NCBI GenBank assembly: GCA_041572755.1
Contig: JBFFRY010000047.1
Location: forward strand, 1 to 12,188
Reading direction: 5' to 3'
Length of the DNA: 12,188 bases
Origin: JBFELU01 sp041572755
GTDB taxonomy: Bacteria > Actinomycetota > Acidimicrobiia > Spongiisociales > UBA11373
Shown here: piece by piece, positions 1 through 6,769 of the stretch
How positions within the stretch are numbered: the stretch's first letter is position 1
How the letters are laid out: every line of letters starts with the position of its first letter
Notes under the pieces: generated by a model
Seen by the model: the letters and a program-made list of their open reading frames with translations, nothing else
What the model was told of the DNA's origin: nothing
The model's database searches: none
Program-made: the position numbers and the translations under genes

Positions 1-1256
1 ACCCGGCCGAACTCCCGGTGGACCGCCTGCTGACCTACTGGACCCGGATCCGCAGCATCGCTTGGCGGGCCTACGCCGCGGAGATCTCGGCGTCGGCGGG
101 CGCCGCCGCCGGCTACCGGGCCTTCGAGTCCGCCCTGGAGCGCTGGATGGACCCCGAGGAGGCCTCCTGGTGGGCGCAGCGGGTCACCGCCGGGCCGGTG
201 GCCGCCCGCCAGCCGGGGTGCTCCTGCGTCGCCGAGTTCTGGGATCTCTATGCCGGCCGGGTCTCCGAGGAGGCACTGCGCGAAACGCTGGAGGGCCACG
301 GCGGAGACCGGGCCGCCGTGGTGACCACCGCCATGAACCGGGCCTCCCGCCACTTCGGGAGCCGTTCGCTGTACGGGGGAGTGACCTGGGACGAGGACCG
401 TGCGGTGGTCATCGAGTGTTTCCAGGCGCTCGCCGAGGGAGTCGCTCCCGACCCGCTCGTCAGGCTCGATCACGCCCACCGTGAGCGACGGGAGGCTTTC
501 AACGACCTCAAGAAGCGCCTCAGGGGGAACTGGCGCTGGCGGCTCACCCGGATCGTCACCGGCCAACTGGTCGACCTGCGGACCCGGATACTCGACCGTC
601 TCGCCGCCGATGCCGCCGAGCTGCTCGCGCTGCGGGAAGAGGCCAAGGCCGCTCTCCTCACGCTGGGCGGAGAGGAACGCCGCCTGATCCTCGAGGCGGC
701 TCACCGGCTGGTCGCTTCGGGCCACATCCAGGTGCCCGAAGACATCGAGCTGTTCACCCATCACGAGGTCGAGGCGACGCTGCAAGGCCATGAGCCGGTG
801 CCGCCGATCGAGCTGGAGCGGCGCCGGGCGGCCCACCGGCAGGCCCTCGCCGGTGCGCCGCTCCCCGAGTTCTTCCGGGGCCGCCCCGGGGTCGCCGAGG
901 CGGACCTCCCCGCCGACGCCGAGGTCCTCGAGGGGTGGGCGGCCAGCCCAGGCTCGGTGAGGGGAACCGCCCGTGTCCTGGCGAAGGTCGCCGACGGCGG
1001 GGCCCTCGAGCCCGGCGACATCCTGGTGGCCCGGTCCACGGATCCTTCGTGGACGCCGCTGTTCATGATCGCCGGTGGCGTGGTCTTGGAGGAGGGGGGA
1101 CCGCTCTCCCACGCCGCCATCGTGGCTCGGGAGTTCGGCCTGCCTGCGGTTCTCAAGGTTCGGGGAGCCACCCAGGTCATCACCGACGGCGAGCAGATCA
1201 CCGTAAACGGGACCTCGGGAACTGTGGCGAGGACGATGCGGGAGAGGGTGCGGTGA
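1..1256 (+). CDS. PEP-utilizing enzyme, C-terminal part (5' truncated by window)
   Basis: The frame is open to the left edge (full codons from base 3), so the GTG at 18 is probably internal and the true start lies outside. The last ~105 residues form the swivelling phosphohistidine domain of PEP synthase, pyruvate phosphate dikinase and rifampicin phosphotransferase relatives. Counting from the GTG at 18, there is an ASPGSVRGTARV entry strand (309-320), GDILVARSTDPSW (333-345), and the phosphohistidine motif GGPLSHAAIVAREFGLPAV (360-378) with His365 as the carrier. The ~300 residues before it are helical, with a charged segment near 205-260 typical of the linker in PEP-utilizing proteins. In this family the His relays phosphate between an ATP-grasp domain and a substrate site. 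The ATP-grasp part, if present, is upstream, so the substrate cannot be named. The 3' end overlaps the next start as GTGA. Domain call is firm; specific enzyme is unknown. Confidence 0.9.
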   Translation, partial: PAELPVDRLLTYWTRIRSIAWRAYAAEISASAGAAAGYRAFESALERWMDPEEASWWAQRVTAGPVAARQPGCSCVAEFWDLYAGRVSEEALRETLEGHGGDRAAVVTTAMNRASRHFGSRSLYGGVTWDEDRAVVIECFQALAEGVAPDPLVRLDHAHRERREAFNDLKKRLRGNWRWRLTRIVTGQLVDLRTRILDRLAADAAELLALREEAKAALLTLGGEERRLILEAAHRLVASGHIQVPEDIELFTHHEVEATLQGHEPVPPIELERRRAAHRQALAGAPLPEFFRGRPGVAEADLPADAEVLEGWAASPGSVRGTARVLAKVADGGALEPGDILVARSTDPSWTPLFMIAGGVVLEEGGPLSHAAIVAREFGLPAVLKVRGATQVITDGEQITVNGTSGTVARTMRERVR

Positions 1257-1789
1257 CGCTGGGGGTCTTCCTCCCGGGCTTGATGGGAGCCGGCGTCCTT
1301 CTCTCGGCGGTCATCCTCATCGCCGACGCCGTGCGGCGGCTGCTCCCGAGTGGGTCGGAGCGCCGCAGCGCCGAGGTGGCTCGCGGGGTGGACGGGCTGG
1401 TGGTTCGAGCCGCTCGTGCCGGGGGCCGACCGATCGCCGAGCGGGTGGGCCCGTGGCGGGACCTGCGGTCACGCACGTTCTACGCGCTCCTGGCCACGTT
1501 CTCCGCCATGGCGGCGGCGGTGCTGATCAACGGCGGGGTGGCCATCTACACGGGCGAAGGAGGCCTGGCCGGCAACCCGTGGCCGCTGGGGTGGGGTGTC
1601 GGTGTGGGGGCGACGCTCGGCCTGGTTTCACTGGGAGCGACCCTCGTGTCGACCGTCCACGACCGTCTCCCGCCTACAGTCCGCCGGATCGTCGCCGGGA
1701 GTCCCATCGGGAGGTTGCGCGCCCCGGATCCCGGTTACGCACAGCGGGCCCAGCGGCTGGTGCCGACACTTCGGGAAGGAGATAGTTGA
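1253..1789 (+). CDS. hypothetical membrane protein, three predicted TM segments
   Basis: I do not recognise a family. The 178-residue product starts at GTG 1253, sharing four bases (GTGA) with the previous stop. A GGAGAGGG ribosome-binding site lies at 1241-1248. Hydrophobic stretches at about residues 3-25, 76-98 and 114-135 look like membrane helices. Between the first two is a basic, Arg-rich segment (28-75), probably cytoplasmic, and the C-terminal ~40 residues are also basic. A longer open frame extends back to 935, but that part only shadows the PEP-utilizing gene. The tight coupling to the PEP-utilizing enzyme upstream and to another small membrane protein downstream suggests one transcript and a shared role, which is inference. 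Confidence 0.75.
   Translation: MTLGVFLPGLMGAGVLLSAVILIADAVRRLLPSGSERRSAEVARGVDGLVVRAARAGGRPIAERVGPWRDLRSRTFYALLATFSAMAAAVLINGGVAIYTGEGGLAGNPWPLGWGVGVGATLGLVSLGATLVSTVHDRLPPTVRRIVAGSPIGRLRAPDPGYAQRAQRLVPTLREGDS
1776..1781 (+). promoter_or_regulatory. Shine-Dalgarno deciding the ATG at 1789
   Basis: AAGGAG lies seven bases before ATG 1789. This favours that ATG over the in-frame TTG at 1786, and the arrangement gives a TGATG stop-start overlap. Confidence 0.7.
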
Positions 1790-2169
1790 TGTTGCGACGC
1801 CTCGGTCTCTACGGCCTCGCCGCCTTCCTCGTCTGGTCGGCGGTGTACATCTTCGTGTACTTGTGGCGGGCTTTTCAGCACGAGGGACCCGGACCGGCGG
1901 TGGTCCGCGTGTGGCATGGCGACGATTTCACCCGCTCGCTGCTCATGGCGGTCTTCTTCCTCATCGGCTTGACGATCCTCGGCTTCGTGTGGCTGACCCG
2001 AACCATCCGGGGCCGGGAAGGGAGCCTGCCGATCCGGCGGGATCTCCTGGATTGGCTGGAACACGAGGGGGAGGCGACCCAGGAGTCACCTTCGGTGCTC
2101 GCCGAGCGAGCGATCGCCGACTACCGCTCCCGACTGGAGGGGCCGGCGCCGCCGTCGTCCCGCCGCTGA
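1789..2169 (+). CDS. hypothetical membrane protein, two predicted TM segments
   Basis: The family is not recognised. The 126-residue product begins at ATG 1789, overlapping the preceding TGA by one base, with a good AAGGAG site. Two hydrophobic helices are visible at about residues 7-28 and 50-70. Between them is a short ~20-residue stretch, and after them a ~55-residue soluble, charged tail (RTIRGREG onward) that is probably cytoplasmic. A signal peptide is unlikely because there is no cleavage-like site and the tail is charged. It is third in a coupled forward group with the PEP-utilizing gene and another small membrane protein. Its last 49 bases overlap the 3' end of the opposing phosphatase gene. 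Function unknown. Confidence 0.72.
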   Translation: MLRRLGLYGLAAFLVWSAVYIFVYLWRAFQHEGPGPAVVRVWHGDDFTRSLLMAVFFLIGLTILGFVWLTRTIRGREGSLPIRRDLLDWLEHEGEATQESPSVLAERAIADYRSRLEGPAPPSSRR

Positions 2170-2801
2170 GCTCCCGCCAGACGACGCGCCGCCTGACGGA
2201 TGCGCGACCAGATCCGGCGGGGCCCGTCGAGGAAGCGACTGAGCGCGATCACCCACCACGGGGGGCGCCGGGGGCCACCGGCGAGCCTGAGGACGAAGCT
2301 GATCTGCTCCAGCGACGGCGGCCCTACCGCCAACACCTCGGCGAGGGCGTCGCCGGGGGCGACTCCCTCTTCGAGCACCCGATAGGCGGCCAGGGTCGAT
2401 CCGGTCCGCCCCACCCCCGCCGAACAGTGCACCAGGACCGGAGCCTCCCGCGATCGGATCACCCGGTTCACCGTGGCGACCTGCTCGGCGGTCGGCGGCC
2501 GGCCGTCGCCGATTGGGACCCGAAGATGCTCGATGCCGGTAGCGGGGGCGGGGCCGGGCCCACCTTCGGCGCGCAGGTCGACGGCGGTGCGCAAGCCGGA
2601 GGCGGCCAGCGCCGCATAGCCGGTCGGGCCCGGCTTCCCGCTGCGCCACACCCCATCGCTCACAACATGGCCGTGGCGCAGCTCGACGGGCAACGGTGGA
2701 CCGAGCTTGATCCGACGCTGCAGCCACAGATGGGCGGCCAGGATCGCCAGGTTCCCCAGTGCGATGAACCCGCCGACCGATCCGAGCACGATCCAGAACA
2801 T
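2121..2801 (-). CDS. membrane-anchored tyrosine/dual-specificity protein phosphatase
   Basis: The 226-residue product has the Cys-based phosphatase P-loop VHCSAGVGRTG (124-134), the CX5R signature with nucleophile Cys126 and Arg132. Earlier blocks are typical of bacterial DSP-like phosphatases: VWRSGKPGPTGYAALAASG (51-69), an RTAVDLRAEG strand (71-80) and PIGDGRPPT (96-104), where Asp99 is the likely general acid. Residues 3-27 are a hydrophobic helix followed by QRR, suggesting an N-terminal anchor with the catalytic domain in the cytoplasm. The C-terminal ~45 residues are basic. Such enzymes hydrolyse phosphotyrosine, phospho-Ser/Thr or small phosphoesters; which applies here cannot be read from sequence. 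The gene is convergent with and overlaps the small membrane protein gene, and diverges from the phosphodiesterase-like gene. The start codon sits six bases after a TAGCCT box, consistent with a leaderless mRNA. Confidence 0.9.
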   Translation of the reverse strand: MFWIVLGSVGGFIALGNLAILAAHLWLQRRIKLGPPLPVELRHGHVVSDGVWRSGKPGPTGYAALAASGLRTAVDLRAEGGPGPAPATGIEHLRVPIGDGRPPTAEQVATVNRVIRSREAPVLVHCSAGVGRTGSTLAAYRVLEEGVAPGDALAEVLAVGPPSLEQISFVLRLAGGPRRPPWWVIALSRFLDGPRRIWSRIRQAARRLAGAQRRDDGGAGPSSRER

Positions 2802-2807
2802 GCGAGC

Positions 2808-2825
2808 AGGCTAGGTCGATAGGGT
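2808..2825. promoter_or_regulatory. back-to-back -10 boxes of divergent promoters
   Basis: On the minus strand TAGCCT (2808-2813) is six bases before the phosphatase ATG, placing the transcript start at or next to the A of the start codon. On the plus strand TAGGGT (2820-2825) is four and seven bases before ATGs at 2830 and 2833 of the opposite gene. Both fit the actinobacterial TANNNT pattern. No convincing -35 box is seen for either. Only six bases separate the two boxes, so the two RNA polymerases would compete for the site. Confidence 0.45.
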
Positions 2826-3915
2826 GCCGATGATGCGCATACCCCGCTACGACGGCGCCGGCCTGGTGAACCTGGTGGCCGAGCTGGAGCGACGGCTGAC
2901 GGGCAACGCCCCCTCCCCCGGTCTCGAAACGGGACGGGCCGCCGCCGTTCCCGCCGGCCACTCGTTCTTGTTGGTGCTCATCGACGGGCTGGGCCACCAC
3001 CAGCTGGGTCACCCGGCCGCGGCCGCCATCGCCGCAGCGGAGCGGGCCGTCCTCGACGCACCGTTCTCCACCCAGACTGCGGTGGCTACCGCCACCATCG
3101 CCACCGGCCTTCCCCCATCACGGCACGGGCTCATCGCCTACCTGCTCCCGATGCCGGGGATCGGAGTGGTCAACATGCTGTGGTGGTTCCCGATCGACGG
3201 CGGACCCGAGCCACCGGCCCCCGAGGCCTTCCTCCCGGAGCCGAACCTGGCGGAACGTCTCGGAGCCGCCGGGAGGCGGACGGTGGTGGTCGAACCCAGC
3301 GGATACGTGGGAGGCCCGCTCGATCGAATCCTCTATCGCGGGGCACGGGTGATTGGGGCCGAGACCGACGCGCAGGCCATCGATCTGGCCCTCGACCAGG
3401 TCGCCGAACCCGGGACCCTCGTGGCGCTCTATCTTCCTCACGTGGATTCCGCCGCCCACGCCTTCGGGCAGACCTCCCATGACTACGCGACGGCTGTCGC
3501 CGAGGTGGCATCGATCTGGGTCGAGTTGGAGGCCCGGTTGCCGGTCGGCGCGGTGATGGTGGGCACCGCCGACCACGGTCACGTCGACGTCGCCACCCAC
3601 GTCGAGTTCGTGCCACCCGAGGGCGTGGTCGTCTACGGGGACAGCCGGGTGCTCTATCTCCGGGGGAGTGCTTCCGCGGTGGCCGGCTTCACCGAGACGC
3701 TCCCGGGCCGCTGGGTGCCACACGGCGACCTCGGGTCCGTCTGGGGGCCCGGGCCGGTCCATGCGAGCTTCGCCGACCGGGCGCCGGCGGGACTCATGCT
3801 GGCCCCGGACCATCACGCCTATCGCTATCCCGGCAACGACACCCGGCTCGTCGGGCACCACGGTGGGCTCACCACTGCCGAAGTCGAGATCCCGCTGCTC
3901 GTGGCCCGACGCTGA
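2824..3915 (+). CDS. alkaline-phosphatase-superfamily nucleotide pyrophosphatase/phosphodiesterase
   Basis: The 363-residue product (counted from GTG 2824) carries the metal-site pattern of type I phosphodiesterase/nucleotide pyrophosphatases. LIDGLG contains Asp54. STQTAVATATIATGLPPSRHG has Thr85 aligned with the nucleophile nine residues before TG, and HG at 101-102. LPHVDSAAHAFG holds Asp208 and His212, GTADHGH holds Asp250 and His251, and GHHGG (344-348) supplies the last His. These are the ligands of a two-zinc centre that cleaves phosphodiester or phosphoanhydride bonds. No signal peptide is evident, so the protein appears cytoplasmic, unlike many secreted relatives. Starts at ATG 2830 or 2833 are as likely as GTG 2824, because a -10-like TAGGGT overlaps the GTG. 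The true substrate is unknown. Confidence 0.88.
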   Translation: MPMMRIPRYDGAGLVNLVAELERRLTGNAPSPGLETGRAAAVPAGHSFLLVLIDGLGHHQLGHPAAAAIAAAERAVLDAPFSTQTAVATATIATGLPPSRHGLIAYLLPMPGIGVVNMLWWFPIDGGPEPPAPEAFLPEPNLAERLGAAGRRTVVVEPSGYVGGPLDRILYRGARVIGAETDAQAIDLALDQVAEPGTLVALYLPHVDSAAHAFGQTSHDYATAVAEVASIWVELEARLPVGAVMVGTADHGHVDVATHVEFVPPEGVVVYGDSRVLYLRGSASAVAGFTETLPGRWVPHGDLGSVWGPGPVHASFADRAPAGLMLAPDHHAYRYPGNDTRLVGHHGGLTTAEVEIPLLVARR

Positions 3916-3920
3916 TCCGT

Positions 3921-3947
3921 TAGCGTGGTCGTGCTCGCCAGTGGAGG
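3921..3947 (+). promoter_or_regulatory. -10 box and ribosome-binding site of maeB
   Basis: TAGCGT (3921-3926) fits a TANNNT -10 and would start a transcript near 3933, giving a leader of about 20 bases. GGAGG (3943-3947) lies six bases before ATG 3954 and fixes that start. No clear -35 hexamer is seen, so read-through from the upstream gene is also possible. Confidence 0.5.
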
Positions 3948-3953
3948 TCCGCG

Positions 3954-6209
3954 ATGAGTGAAGCGCTCGACTACCACTCCCGGGGTCGCCCCGGGAAGCT
4001 GGAGGTACGTCCCACGAAGCCCACCGCCACCCAGGCGGACCTCAGTCTCGCCTACTCCCCGGGGGTGGCCGAGCCGTGTCTCGAGATCCACGATCGACCC
4101 GACGAGGTCTTCCGCTACACCAACAAGGGCAATCTCGTGGCGGTCGTCAGCAACGGGACCGCAGTGCTCGGGCTGGGCGACATCGGGCCGCTTGCCGGGA
4201 AGCCGGTGATGGAGGGCAAGGCCGTGCTGTTCAAGCGCTTCGCCGACATCGATGTGTTCGATATCGAGGTGGGCAGCAACGATCCGGATGACATGATCCG
4301 ATTCTGTGAGCTGCTGGCGCCCACCGTGGGTGGCATCAATCTCGAGGACATCAAGGCTCCCGAGTGTTTCGTGATCGAGGATGCTCTCCGGGAGCGCCTC
4401 TCGATCCCGGTCTTCCACGACGATCAGCACGGCACCGCCATCATCGCCGCCGCCGGGTTGCTGAACGCGCTGGAACTCACGGACCGGTCGCTGGCCGACG
4501 TCACGGTGGTCATCAGTGGGGCGGGGGCGGCCGGGATCGCCACCGGCCGTTTTCTCCTGGCCCTGGGGTTGCGGCGCGAGAACCTGATCATGCTCGACTC
4601 CCGGGGTGTGCTGACCGCCGATCGGCGGGACGAATTGACGGCTCCGAAGGACGGGTTCATCACGGAGCGTGAGTGCCGGACCCTGGAAGAGGCGATGGCC
4701 GGCGCCGACGTGTTCGTCGGCGTCTCGGTGGCAGGGACGGTGACTCCCGACATGGTGCGGTCGATGGCCGCCGATCCGATCGTGTTCGCCCTGGCCAATC
4801 CCGATCCCGAGATTCCCTACGACGTGGCCAGCGAGGCGCGACCGGACGCCATCGTCGCTACGGGCCGGACCGACTTCCCCAATCAGGTCAACAATGTGCT
4901 GGGGTTCCCTTTCATCTTTCGCGGTGCGCTCGACGTGCGGGCTACCGCCATCACGGAGGGGATGAAGATCGCCGCCGCCCGGGCGCTCGCCGATCTCACC
5001 AAGCTCCCCGTGCCGAACTCGGTGCTGCGAACCTACGGGCTCGATCGTCTGTCGTTCGGGCCGGAGTATCTGATCCCCAAGCCGTTCGACCCTCGGGTGC
5101 TGTGGCATGTCGCCCCGGCGGTGGCGGCGGCTGCAGCGGAGGACGGGGTCGCCGGAGAGCCGCTGCGGAGCCAGGAGGCCTACCGCACCGATCTGCACGC
5201 CCGGCTCGATCCCCGGTTCCGCCTGGTGCGACCTCTCACCGCCGAGGCCCGGGACAACCCGATGCGGGTCGCCTATCCCCGCGGCGACGACGTCCGCATC
5301 CTGCGCGCCGCCCGGCTGGTGGCCGACGAGGGGATCGCCCGGCCGATCCTCCTGGGTTGGTCGGACAACATCCACCGAATCTCGGAGTCATATGGGATCG
5401 ACCTCGACGGCATCGAGGTCCTCGACCCTCACCGGGAATGGGATTGTTGCGCCGGATACGCCGAGGCGCTGTTCCGGATCCGCAAGCGCAAGGGGATGAC
5501 GCTGGATGATGCGCGGTTGGCGATGTCGGATCTCGACTATTTCGCCGCGATGATGGTGCATCAGGGCGACGCCGACGCGGTGCTGGGGGGCCTGTCGACG
5601 TATTACCCCCAAACGCTGCGGCCGGCTCTGCAGGTGTTGCCCCTCGAGGAGGGGCGCACCGTGGTGAGCGCCCTCTATGTGGTGCTCATCGAGGGCAAGA
5701 CCTTCTTCCTCGCCGATTGCGCCGTCAACATCTCACCGACCGCAGTCCAACTCGCCGAGATCGCCGGGTCGACCGCAACGGTGGCTCGGGACTATTTCGG
5801 GGTGGACCCTCGGGTGGCGCTCATCTCGTACAGCAACTTCGGGAGCGCCGGTGGGCCCGAGGCATCGCTGCTGCAGGAGGCCGTGGCGATCTGCCGCACG
5901 ACGATGCCCGACCTTCCGATCGACGGCGAGATGCAGGCCGACACTGCCGTGTCGACCGAGATGCTGGAGGCCCGGCATCCTTTCAACCGGATGGGCGGGG
6001 CCGCCAACGTGCTGGTGTTCCCCAACCTCACCGCGGCCAACGCCGCCTACAAGCTGCTCCACGAGCTGGGCTCCGCCGATGTGATCGGGCCGATCCTCAC
6101 CGGACTGTCGAAGTCGGTGCACGTGCTGCAGCGGGACGCCGATGTCGATGACATCGTCAACCTGACGGCCATTGCCGCGCTCGACGCCCAGCGCAAGGCG
6201 GGCAGGTAG
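3954..6209 (+). CDS. maeB: NADP-type malic enzyme with phosphotransacetylase-like C-terminal domain
   Basis: The 751-residue product converts malate to pyruvate and CO2 with reduction of NAD(P)+, feeding pyruvate/acetyl-CoA and supplying NADPH. The length matches MaeB-type hybrid enzymes (~760). The malic domain (about 1-425) shows SLAYSPGVAEPC (31-42, Tyr34), NKGNLVAVVSNGTAVLGLGD (57-76), the catalytic-Lys region VLFKRFADIDVFD (91-103, Lys94), metal ligands in GGINLEDIKAPE (127-138, Glu131/Asp132) and VFHDDQHGTA (153-162, Asp157). The Rossmann loop is SGAGAAG (188-194), followed by ALANPDPEI (279-287) and DFPNQVNNVLGFPFIFRGAL (307-326). From about 430 the phosphotransacetylase-like domain runs to the end, with STYYPQTLRPAL (548-559) and ISYSNFGSAGG (624-634). 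In this family that domain usually acts in allosteric control by acetyl-CoA rather than catalysis. NADP rather than NAD use is inferred from family type. Confidence 0.95.
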   Translation: MSEALDYHSRGRPGKLEVRPTKPTATQADLSLAYSPGVAEPCLEIHDRPDEVFRYTNKGNLVAVVSNGTAVLGLGDIGPLAGKPVMEGKAVLFKRFADIDVFDIEVGSNDPDDMIRFCELLAPTVGGINLEDIKAPECFVIEDALRERLSIPVFHDDQHGTAIIAAAGLLNALELTDRSLADVTVVISGAGAAGIATGRFLLALGLRRENLIMLDSRGVLTADRRDELTAPKDGFITERECRTLEEAMAGADVFVGVSVAGTVTPDMVRSMAADPIVFALANPDPEIPYDVASEARPDAIVATGRTDFPNQVNNVLGFPFIFRGALDVRATAITEGMKIAAARALADLTKLPVPNSVLRTYGLDRLSFGPEYLIPKPFDPRVLWHVAPAVAAAAAEDGVAGEPLRSQEAYRTDLHARLDPRFRLVRPLTAEARDNPMRVAYPRGDDVRILRAARLVADEGIARPILLGWSDNIHRISESYGIDLDGIEVLDPHREWDCCAGYAEALFRIRKRKGMTLDDARLAMSDLDYFAAMMVHQGDADAVLGGLSTYYPQTLRPALQVLPLEEGRTVVSALYVVLIEGKTFFLADCAVNISPTAVQLAEIAGSTATVARDYFGVDPRVALISYSNFGSAGGPEASLLQEAVAICRTTMPDLPIDGEMQADTAVSTEMLEARHPFNRMGGAANVLVFPNLTAANAAYKLLHELGSADVIGPILTGLSKSVHVLQRDADVDDIVNLTAIAALDAQRKAGR

Positions 6210-6240
6210 GGACCGAGCCATCGATCTGGTCCCGTTTTCA
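6209..6240 (+). terminator. probable intrinsic terminator after maeB
   Basis: GGGACC (6209-6214) pairs with GGTCCC (6228-6233). The stem can be lengthened by AG/CT (6216-6217 with 6226-6227) around a bulged G, and GTTTT follows at 6234-6238. The stem begins on the last base of the maeB stop codon. The T-run is short, so strength is uncertain, but the position just before a separate promoter fits. Confidence 0.55.
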
Positions 6241-6242
6241 TC

Positions 6243-6271
6243 TTGACTTCTGAACTTTCAGATGGTATTGA
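6243..6271 (+). promoter_or_regulatory. promoter of the repressor-ABC operon (-35 TTGACT, 17 bp, extended -10)
   Basis: TTGACT (6243-6248) and TATTGA (6266-6271) are separated by 17 bases. A TG at 6263-6264 just upstream of the -10 gives an extended -10. Transcription would start around 6278-6282, at or just before ATG 6282. No Shine-Dalgarno precedes this ATG, so the mRNA is probably leaderless. The local AT-richness stands out sharply from the surrounding GC-rich DNA. Confidence 0.65.
6249..6262. promoter_or_regulatory. perfect inverted repeat, probable operator 1
   Basis: TCTGAACTTTCAGA has perfect 6-base arms (TCTGAA/TTCAGA) around a 2-base centre. It fills the spacer between -35 and -10 of the promoter for the adjacent GbsR/MarR-type gene. 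This is the usual position and symmetry for a winged-helix dimer site that represses its own promoter; binding itself is inferred. Confidence 0.6.
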
Positions 6272-6280
6272 ATGTTCTGA
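6267..6280. promoter_or_regulatory. degenerate second operator-like dyad
   Basis: ATTGAATGTTCTGA matches operator 1 at 9 of 14 positions when aligned on the shared GAA-NN-TTC core, and includes another TTCTGA half-site reading into the start codon. Its centre is 18 bases from the centre of operator 1, a little under two helical turns. It overlaps the -10 and transcript start. Weaker symmetry makes this less certain than operator 1. Confidence 0.4.
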
Positions 6281-6281
6281 A

Positions 6282-6767
6282 ATGCCTACTGACATACCCG
6301 ACCCTCAGCAACTCTTCGACGAGCGGCACTTCGCCGAGGACACCGGCCTGCTGTTCGAGGTCTTCGGGGGCAGCCGCATGGCGGGGAGGGTGTGGGGCCT
6401 GCTGGTTATCGCCGAGGAGCCCCACCTGTCGGCCGCCGATTTGGGGGATCGCCTCGGCGCCAGCGCCGGTTCGATCAGCACCGCCACCCGGGTCCTCACC
6501 AGCCTGGGGCTCATCGAGCGGGTGCGCCTCCCCGGAGACCGGCGGGGTTACTTCCGGGTACGCGAAGGCGGCATCGACAACCTGATGATCCAGCGCCAAA
6601 TGGTGATCTCACAGGGCCGCCGCCTCGCCGAACGGGGCCTCGACGAGTTCGGGCATCGCCGGCTGGCACGGGACCGCCTCGAGGAGTGGCGCCAGGTCTA
6701 CGCCTTCTACGAGCGGGAGCTCCCGACCCTCATGGAGCAGTACCAGCGGGAACGAAAGACGAGGTGA
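6282..6767 (+). CDS. GbsR/MarR-family winged-helix transcriptional repressor
   Basis: The 161-residue product resembles GbsR-like MarR regulators. GGSRMAGRVWGLLVIAEEP (28-46) opens the DNA-binding domain, LSAADLGDRLGASAGSISTA (48-67) is the helix-turn-helix with SAGSIS as the recognition-helix start, and ERVRLPGDRRGYFRV (78-92) is the wing. The rest is an amphipathic helical region likely used for dimerisation. ATG 6282 was chosen over the in-frame TTG at 6243 because that TTG is part of the -35 box and the promoter lies between them. The gene heads an operon with an ABC ATPase and permease. With palindromes over its own promoter, autorepression and control of the transporter are the natural reading. 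The inducing ligand is unknown. Confidence 0.85.
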   Translation: MPTDIPDPQQLFDERHFAEDTGLLFEVFGGSRMAGRVWGLLVIAEEPHLSAADLGDRLGASAGSISTATRVLTSLGLIERVRLPGDRRGYFRVREGGIDNLMIQRQMVISQGRRLAERGLDEFGHRRLARDRLEEWRQVYAFYERELPTLMEQYQRERKTR

Positions 6768-6769
6768 CC

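Noticed and set aside
1596..2822. 408-codon open frame on the plus strand
   Set aside because: It covers two small membrane protein genes in another frame and the antisense of a phosphatase with an intact catalytic site. Its composition is low-complexity.
3825..5375. 516-codon open frame on the minus strand
   Set aside because: It is antisense to maeB, with a composition typical of a GC-rich shadow frame and no domain.
6243..6281. TTG start extending the repressor by 13 residues
   Set aside because: The TTG is the first part of the -35 hexamer, and the operators and -10 lie between it and ATG 6282.
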